From Aquilaria yunnanensis (taxonomy: Eukaryota > Streptophyta > Magnoliopsida > Malvales > Thymelaeaceae): DNA of 64,000 bases. The stretch is from the NCBI GenBank assembly GCA_039654915.1, contig CM077595.1, forward strand, positions 86,159,501 to 86,223,500. The letters are read 5' to 3'. The notes beneath the pieces are model-generated. The model saw nothing but the letters and a program-made list of their open reading frames with translations. It was not told the origin of the DNA and did not search any database. This document shows positions 56,897 through 64,000 of this stretch, piece after piece (the stretch's first letter is position 1; each line of letters starts with the position of its first letter). The position numbers and the translations under genes were made by a program.

Positions 56897-58121
56897 GGCC
56901 CTTGAACTTGAATAACTTATACGAATTAGTTTACAACTCAGTACTCAATAAATATTGGCCCATAAACTTTGCAAAAGATTGCAACTTAGCCCATTTTCTT
57001 AGACATATTGATGGAATAATTACAAAATCACTCTTGGTCTCTTTTAGTTTTTCATAAAAAGTACTCTTATTTTAGACTCATCCAGATCTAGGTAAGTCTT
57101 CCATCTTCCTCGTTTTCTTCCTCTACCTTCATAAAATTTGTTGTTACCACCTCACTTTGTCATTGTACATCATACCGCAACTGCCTTATTCTTTTCAGCT
57201 GCCTCATTCGAAATAAGGTGACTACTTACCATTGTAACAATCTTTAATGGCTAGTCCATCCCTAAATTTCACCAGTCAAAGCAACTGCCACATTCTTTGT
57301 TTCTATAAATAACCTATAACCTCAACAATTTCTGCTTTAGCCACTTGGGGTTCCCTTTTATTTTCAACTTCATCTATCCAAAATTCCCAATCTTTGCATA
57401 TACAAACCTACCCAATAGAACATTTTTTGGCTTCAAGTCATCATGAATTATCGATGAATCCAATGTATGGAGATATTCAATTCACTTGATGGCACCACAC
57501 TAAAAAATTTCATCTTCCAGAGCATTCATTATTGGCATTTACGGCTAAGCAGAGCATTTTGTAGGTTGTCATTAAGCGTGAGCTTATAACCAAGATCATA
57601 CGGTGTCATTTATGTTCTAAGGAGAAGTCGAGTACCGGGACGATGAGCAATGAATTGACTCTCGATGTAAAGAATAGCTTGTTCAAAAACTCATACTCCC
57701 TTTTAAGCACAACTGCATCCATGACCTTGACTGCAACTTCTTTGTTCATCTCCTGCAAAGTGGCTCGAAAGATAGAGCCAAGCAGCCTTTGTTAATAAGG
57801 AAGTCGAGGGAAAAAGAGGTAATGGCATAGTAGAGAGTAGAGTAGGAAAATCAATATAGCAGTTTGGTCCTTAATGGCAAAGTGTGGTAAAAACAAATTT
57901 AGCAAAATTAGAAAGAGAAGATGAGGATGAAGGAGGTTATATAGATGATTCTAAAATAAAAGTACTTTTTATGAAAAACTAAAAGCGATAAATAGGGATT
58001 TTGTAATTTTTCCATCAACATGTTTGAGCAAATGGAGTGAGTCACAAGCTTTTGCAAGGTTCAGAGGCCAACATTTATTGAGTACTGAATTATGGACTAA
58101 CTCGCACAAGTTATACAAGTT
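56897..58121. mobile_element. Long-TIR element carrying a kinase fragment (Pack-MULE-like)
   Basis: About 185 bp at 56897-57085 recurs inverted at about 57945-58121; the best blocks are CAGTACTCAATAAAT, TTGATGGAA.AATTACAAAATC and TTTTAGTTTTTCATAAAAAGTACT. The 850-bp interior contains a decayed protein-kinase fragment. Long TIRs around a host gene fragment is the Pack-MULE layout. The target duplication was not resolved. Confidence 0.7.
57375..57785 (-). pseudogene. Captured receptor-like kinase fragment
   Basis: The minus strand from about 57785 reads GSIFRATLQ, then KEVAVKVMDAV with the ATP-binding Lys, and EYEFLNKLFFTSRVNSL. After a degenerate stretch comes SSIIHDDLKPKNVLLG, the HRD-type catalytic loop with R changed to D (IHDDLKPKN), and KIGNFG in place of DFG. 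Stops and frame changes intervene. The source is probably a plant RLK or RLCK, and the fragment lies inside a long-TIR element. Not functional. Confidence 0.7.
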
Positions 58122-59490
58122 CAGGGGCCAAATGTATATTTACACCTTTTTTAAACTAAAATTTTTCTTCAAATGACAACTACTCAAAGTTTATAAAACT
58201 TGAAAAAGCCAAAACACTAGATTGGATGCACAATAAACGGCAAATGAGCCAAAGGGAATGAGGATTTTGACCAATAAGCTGCAAAGAATGAAGATAGACC
58301 CCTCTCAACATCTTTAGCTCCTTCATAAATAAAACATGAAACCAAAAAAAATCAACATAACAAACTCTTTAGAAGCAATAACCGCTGGCATCATTCCTCG
58401 CTTTAGCTTCAATTTCATGCGTATGCAAACATGAATTACAATTGTCATAATAAAGTAAACTATCATAAAACTATAAATAAAACGAATAACAATAATTGTC
58501 TTATACACTTCTAATCATAAATACCTCCTAAAATTCAACAACTCAAACCATGCGAGGTCTAAAAACCAAGAGAGAAATTAAAGAGAGTATACATATTTTC
58601 ATAGTTTTATGACTGTACTAGAAAATCATAAAATTTTAGAATTCAAATAGAAAAATTTTCTAAGTTTTAAGTCTGACTGTGCATTTCCCCTACTTCACTT
58701 TTTAATGAGTAGTGCAACAATTAAATAGTTTAAAGGCAATTAATGCAACACTTGACGTTTCTGGGACATACAAAAAAAAAAAGCCAAAGATATTGGCGAT
58801 ATGGTGTTGTAGAGGCAAGAGAATGAGACAATTTGAGGATCAGGGCTTATATGATTGATGCTAAAACTTATGGTACAAAAGTAGAAACAAGAAGTATGTC
58901 TAAGCATGAATTTTTCCTTTTTTATGGATTGTTCAATAAAGAGAATGATCCATTTTACATAGTTCAGGAAATGGTTTATCTGAGCCATAGTTTAGTCTCT
59001 TAAATGACCAAATGAACAAAATTTGATGTACTGGATTTTGGCCATTTATAATCTTTTTTTTTTTCCTGGGGATCATGATACATCATAGATGAAAGACATA
59101 TGTGATTAATCTAGGTCATCTGTGACTGTGGGCCTCACCCACCATAGGCACAAAAAGGCCTAGATCGGTGATAGATGCCTAGCATTTGTCACTATATAAT
59201 TTCCTTTTTGTTGTTATTTTCCCTAACTTGGGACTTTTCATTAGTTAACCTAGCGATTTTTTTATATATTCGACCATAGTCCATGAGAGGAAAGGCATTA
59301 CGTTTTAGTCTCTTTCTAATTTTTTATTCTATGCCAGAAGAGGGCCCTGTAAAAACACAATAACATGTATAATTTCCCTTTTTTCTTTTATTTTCCATAG
59401 ACTAGGATCCTTCACTGGTTAACCTAGTGATTTTTGGATAAATATAGTAGGAAGAAGATTTGTAAAAACACAAGAACCTTGAAATTTTTT

Positions 59491-60578
59491 TGTGAAAGTA
59501 TCCAATCTAAAACCACTTGGTAATAGATGGAAAGGCCTCATTACTATATAAAGTATTAACTTAACCCTTTTTCTTGGTTATGTGGGATTTTTCCCACTTA
59601 ACAAACCCCTCACTTGTAGGCCCTTTTTTCGACTCTATCACATGGGTTATTTTCAGCAATGGTTGGTGCAGTTTCAAACCGACTATGATATCATGTTAAA
59701 GCATTAAACCTAAAAAAAATTAGCAATAAGTGGAAAGGTCTCATCACCATATAAAGTATTGACTTGACCCATTTTGTTGGTCATGTGGGATTTTCTTACT
59801 TAACATGCCCCCCTCACGTGTAGGCCGCTTCGGCTTTATCAGGTAAGTTATTTTCGGCAATGGTTGGGGCAGTTTCAAACTTACTCTGATATCATGTTAA
59901 AGAATCCAATCTAAAACTACTTGGCGATAGATAGAAAGGCCTTATCATTATATAAAACATTGACTTAACCCTTTTTTGGGCTATGTGGGATTTTCTTACT
60001 TTACACACCCCCTCACGTCACGTGTAAGCCACTTATGTTCTATCACGTAGGTTATTTTCGGCAATGGATAAGGTAGTTTCAAACATGCTATGATACCATA
60101 TGAAAACATCCAACCTAAAACCAATTGGCAATAGGTGGAAAGACATTATCACTTAATAAAACATTGACTTAACCACATCCCTTACGTGTGGGCCACTTTA
60201 GCTCTATGACGTGGGTTATTTTTTACATTGGCTAGGCCAGTTTTGAACCTGGTCTGATACCATATGAAAGCGTTTAACCTAAAATCAATTGACAATAGGT
60301 TGAGAGACTTCATCACTTTATAAAGCATTGACTTAACCTATTTTCTTCACCATGTGGGATTTTTCCCACTTAACACACCTCTCACGTGTAAGCCATTTTT
60401 TCGGCTCTATCAAATAGGTTATTTTTTGCAATGGCTGGGGCAGTTTTGAATTTGCTCTAATACCATATTAAAACATCATTGTATAAAACCAATTGGCAAT
60501 AGGTAGAGAAACTTTATCATTGTATAAAGCATTGACATAATCTCTTTTCTTGGTCATGTGGGATTTTTCCATTTTACA
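59491..60578 (-). mobile_element. Tandem array of TRIM-like LTR units
   Basis: Six LTR-like copies of about 110 bp (starts near 59491, 59694, 59895, 60101, 60265, 60466 on the plus strand) alternate with ~90-bp spacers. On the minus strand each complete LTR starts TGTTAAGTGGGAAAAATCCC or a variant. It ends TTTAACA and is followed at once by TGGTATCAGAG or a variant (TGATATCAGAG), the initiator-tRNA-Met primer site. A GAGGGG polypurine-like run precedes the next LTR. That is LTR-PBS-PPT-LTR with no coding space, i.e. a terminal-repeat retrotransposon in miniature, multiplied head to tail. The fourth copy lacks its distal part. Confidence 0.75.
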
Positions 60579-63500
60579 TTTTTTTTACTCAAAAGAATAT
60601 TACAAGTTACAGGTTAAATAAGGAATGAGTTACGTCTGTTTTTTTTTGGACTTTGAAAGCTATCAAACCAACATGTAATGACATTATAGAAGAATTAGTG
60701 ATGGCCAAATTCGAGCTCTAGAGCTCTCATGTCCTTTAACCACTTTGTCAAATGGTTGGGACCAGTGTTATCAAAACCGAATCGGACCATCCAGTTCAAC
60801 GGGTTCAATCGTGAACTAGATATGCCACCGATCTGGGTAGCGACTCATTATAGGTTTGGTCAAGAACCAGTCAAAACCTCCCACAATCATCAAGCAGGTA
60901 AATTGTGAAAATCGGAACAAACCAACTGTTTGAAACAAATATTTGAAAATTGTAAAAAATAGATAAAGAAGAAAAAAAAAAGAAAAATAATAAACAAGAT
61001 TAAAGAAGAAGAACAAAATAGAGGAAAAAAAAAGACAATGAAAGAAGAAGAAAATTGGAAAAGAAGAAACTAGAAAAAATAAGAAAACAATAAAAGAAGA
61101 AACCGAAAAAAAAAAAAAGATGATAGAAGGAAAAAAAAAATTGCAATGCACAATGAGAGGAGGAGTGTGAAAAAGAAGAAATAAGGCTGCAATGCAAGAG
61201 AAGTGAGATTGCGGCACTTTGATTTGGGATTTAGGTTTGTATAGTTTTATCTTGAGTAAAATATAAACTTAGTAATTATATTGTATGCATATTTTCATTT
61301 AAGGCTATGTAGTTTTTTTTATTTACAATAAAGGTACTCCAAGTTATTCAAATACAAACCCAATGGTACAACCGATTAAACCATAACCTAAAATCCTCAA
61401 CAATTTAAGGAACGGTCTAGGTTTTAAAACATTGGGACAACAACATTGAAAGTTGAAACTACAAAAATTACTTATCAATGGTTGAATAGCCACATTTTAA
61501 AATATCATATCTGCACTAGAAATCTAATCTTAGTTGCAGTTTTAAGTGTATGTATAGGGTTGTTAAGTTATGGTTCAAACCTAATTGAATGAAAAAAATA
61601 AAAATATAAAAAAAAACTCACACATTTTATTAATATTAGTAAATTTTGATCAGGTATGTATAATATTTTTATTTTTTGGCTCTAAAGATAAAAAAAAGCA
61701 TTTTAGAATACCTTATTTTGATTAGTGACACATGTGGTATTTTCTATTTTTTTTTGTTTTCCATGAAAAATGTGGTATTTTTTTATTTTGTGTTGTTTTC
61801 CATTACCTTGGAGCCTTGGATCTCAAGGGTAGGATAAAGATACCCTACCACTAGGCTGAAGGAAGAATGACCAGCCAATGTTTTAAATTTCATAATGTAC
61901 AGGTTAGTATTTAGCATTTTAGCTAACTCGTGTTGTACTGCACCATCTTGAAATCAGAGAAAATGCATTTTTTTTTATAATTTTGTATTCAATTTTTTAT
62001 ACTTTTAAGTAAATATATAATTATTATGTTTGATTGATTACTAGTATAATAATGTTTTTTAATACTTGAGAGAATTTTATATTTTTATTTCTTCTATGCT
62101 TTAAAATTATGTTTTTTATTTTATAAAATATACTTATTATTTAGGTGTAAAAAACTCTTAATTAATTTGTATTCATATCGTATGCACTTCATACCATTAC
62201 TAAAATAAGGACATTTTCCAATTGTTGGTAATGACCATTGGAAAATGGCCTTATTTTAGTATAATGTATCCATACACTTTTAATAATTGTTATGTTCATA
62301 TGTTATATGTGTGTATGTGTGTATAACCAATATATCCAAAACGTGACAATATGGTCCAAATCCTATACTACGCCACTAAAAAACCATATGATATCTGGTA
62401 TGAGATTTAAAATCTTACCATAAGGAAGTCCTTCCTATTACTCAAAACAACATTGGCTTCATTTTTCTATTCAATGGTAATTAATCAAAGGATCAATGGT
62501 TCTATCTTTTTCAGCTTTCACCAGCCACTTCTTAAGCTCTCAAATGAGCACTAAATAAGATAATGTAATAATTTAAAAAAGGAAAAGCTATTAGCCCAAA
62601 CAAACATTACAGGCTTTAGAATATAAATTATTATGCAAAGAAAAATTTCCTAAACTTAAAAAAAGAAAAGAAAAAAGGTATTTTATAATACCTCATTTCA
62701 AGGAATATATATCATTTCCTGTTTCTTATTTGTTCCTGCAGTCTTCGATCCTTCCACGTCATGATAAGGATCAAGATACCCAACCGCCAAGATAGGAAGA
62801 AAAAAAGACTTAATGAGCTTATTTTCCAATTATTATTAAAATATGAAGGTATGCCTGAAATTACAGACACCAAAATAAGCAAGAAATCATAATCTACAGA
62901 CTCCAGTCACGTACATGTAGTCTGTTTGTGTGTGTGTGTGTCCTTTCTTTTTTGGTTTTTTAATACTCAGAAACATGTACAAGTACAAAGATATTAAAGG
63001 ATACTTAGTAAAAATTAGAGGATCTGTCTGTTTCTTGAAACTTGGAAAATTTCAAGCCATAATTGACAGTTTTTGCACCTTATCGTACTCAGCATGGCTC
63101 GAACCCAACTCATGAGTTAGGAATGCCCGAGACTTTGCCACTTAGGTTGAAGTCTGCGAACCTTGTATAATGTTGGAATTTGCTGATATTAAAAGAGTTA
63201 AAAATTGAAAAAGAAAAAAGAAAAATACGTATTTTAGACTACCTTGTTTTGTTTACCAACAGAATAATAATATAGGGGAGAAATAATAACCTCTGATCAT
63301 GTATGTGTTCCGGTTTATTTTTGCACCCCTTTTCCTTTTATTTGTTTCCTTTTCAGCCTCATATGATGCTGAAATTTGCTGTCATTGAAAATTAACGTGA
63401 AAAATAAATGTATCCCTAAGCTTAATTGTTTTATTTGTTCTTACACTACTGGTTCTCATGCTCTTTTGTTTATGTTTTCTTTTTTCAATTCTTATATTTT

Positions 63501-64000
63501 TTTTTATGCATTGCCATTTGTTCTTTTTTTTTTTTTCTTTTCCATTTATTATATATTTTTTTATGCATCCCTATTTGTTATTTTATAAATATTTTTTTTT
63601 ACATTCCTATTTGTTATTTTATTTTTATTATTTTTCAATTCCTATATTTTCTTTTGCACACTACTGTTTGTTTTTTTAATCAGTTGACAAATATGAAAAA
63701 GAATGAAGGGAAAAAACTGGAAAACAAAAAAAGGGACAAAGTTGATTACAAAAAAAAAACATTAAGATGAAAAAATGAGAAGAGAAAAGGAATGAAAAAA
63801 GATTGAAAAGATAAAAAGATGGAAAAGTAAAAAAAAAACTAAAACTGGAAAAAATAAAAAAATAGAAAAGGTGGAATATGAAAAAAGAATAATACATAAA
63901 TTGAAAAAATAAAACAAAATATAAAAATGAAACTATTATAAAAGTAAAAAGAAAAAATGAACGAAGAGGGTGGTGGGGATCTCTTTTCCTATTGAAGCTG
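60579..64000. other. Intergenic; low-complexity and diverged repeats, no gene
   Basis: 60955-61200 is a long purine-rich tract on the plus strand. 63470-63690 is T-rich and is followed at 63690-63960 by A/G-rich sequence. A segment with ATTTTAGAATACCTTATTTT near 61700 has diverged relatives near 62680 and 63230, suggesting old duplication. The ORFs here translate to Phe/Leu/Tyr-rich or Lys-rich low-complexity peptides and are not supported. Confidence 0.5.

Noticed and set aside
60816..61217. Phe/Ser-rich membrane-like ORF on the minus strand
   Set aside because: It is the complement of a low-complexity purine tract; composition explains the hydrophobicity. The same applies to ORFs at 63376-63897.
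1..64000. tRNA, rRNA, organelle-derived insertions
   Set aside because: No tRNA-like cloverleaf, rDNA motif or recognisable plastid or mitochondrial gene was seen by eye. Short or diverged cases cannot be excluded without a search.

Overview
The window is plant nuclear DNA, most likely from a dicot, probably a woody or perennial species. It is AT-rich, has intron-containing genes with GT-AG junctions, and is packed with nested LTR retrotransposons, hAT-type elements and long-TIR elements. The species cannot be fixed from the sequence alone. Two neighbouring host genes, PFC1-like and GEN1-like, correspond to genes I recall as At1g01860 and At1g01880 in Arabidopsis, which suggests old dicot microsynteny.

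Layout. 1-1084 is host flank. 1085-20667 is an old, inactivated Ty1/copia element on the minus strand, with ~215-bp LTRs and an AAAAC target duplication. It is split by a young 15.1-kb LTR retrotransposon at 4666-19741 on the plus strand, with ~2.27-kb LTRs and a CTTGT target duplication. 20668-28400 holds a hAT-type non-autonomous element carrying a gene fragment, and a degenerate hAT element inside a terminal-inverted-repeat element. 28411-28947 is a small intronless gene of unknown function. 29395-31976 (minus) is the chloroplast 16S rRNA dimethylase PFC1, with 10 exons. 34481-36062 (minus) is a decayed type-B response-regulator-like gene. 37200-41073 (minus) is the Holliday-junction resolvase GEN1, with 8 exons. 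41387-46700 is a second degenerate hAT element with an insertion in it. 50255-51217 is a clean hAT-type non-autonomous element. 52080-54103 is a three-exon TRM27/28-like gene. 54104-64000 has no intact gene, but contains a Pack-MULE-like element carrying a kinase fragment and a tandem TRIM array.

The most unusual object is the young 15.1-kb element. It has a Tat/Ogre-like gag but no protease, reverse transcriptase, RNase H or integrase. Where pol should be there are three extra ORFs in the same orientation. Two are tandem-duplicated basic Cys-motif proteins that resemble the nucleic-acid-binding protein of Betaflexiviridae plant viruses; one of these has a premature stop. The third is an intact intronless LOG-type cytokinin-activating enzyme. 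The second and third are each preceded by a TATA box. The LOG ORF is also preceded by about six ~87-bp repeats, three with TGACG motifs. The LTRs differ at about four bases over ~2.26 kb, so the insertion is recent. If functional, this is a gag-only retrotransposon carrying a virus-like RNA-binding or silencing-suppressor candidate plus a plant-hormone enzyme, dependent on pol supplied in trans. Function is inference; the arrangement is visible in the sequence.
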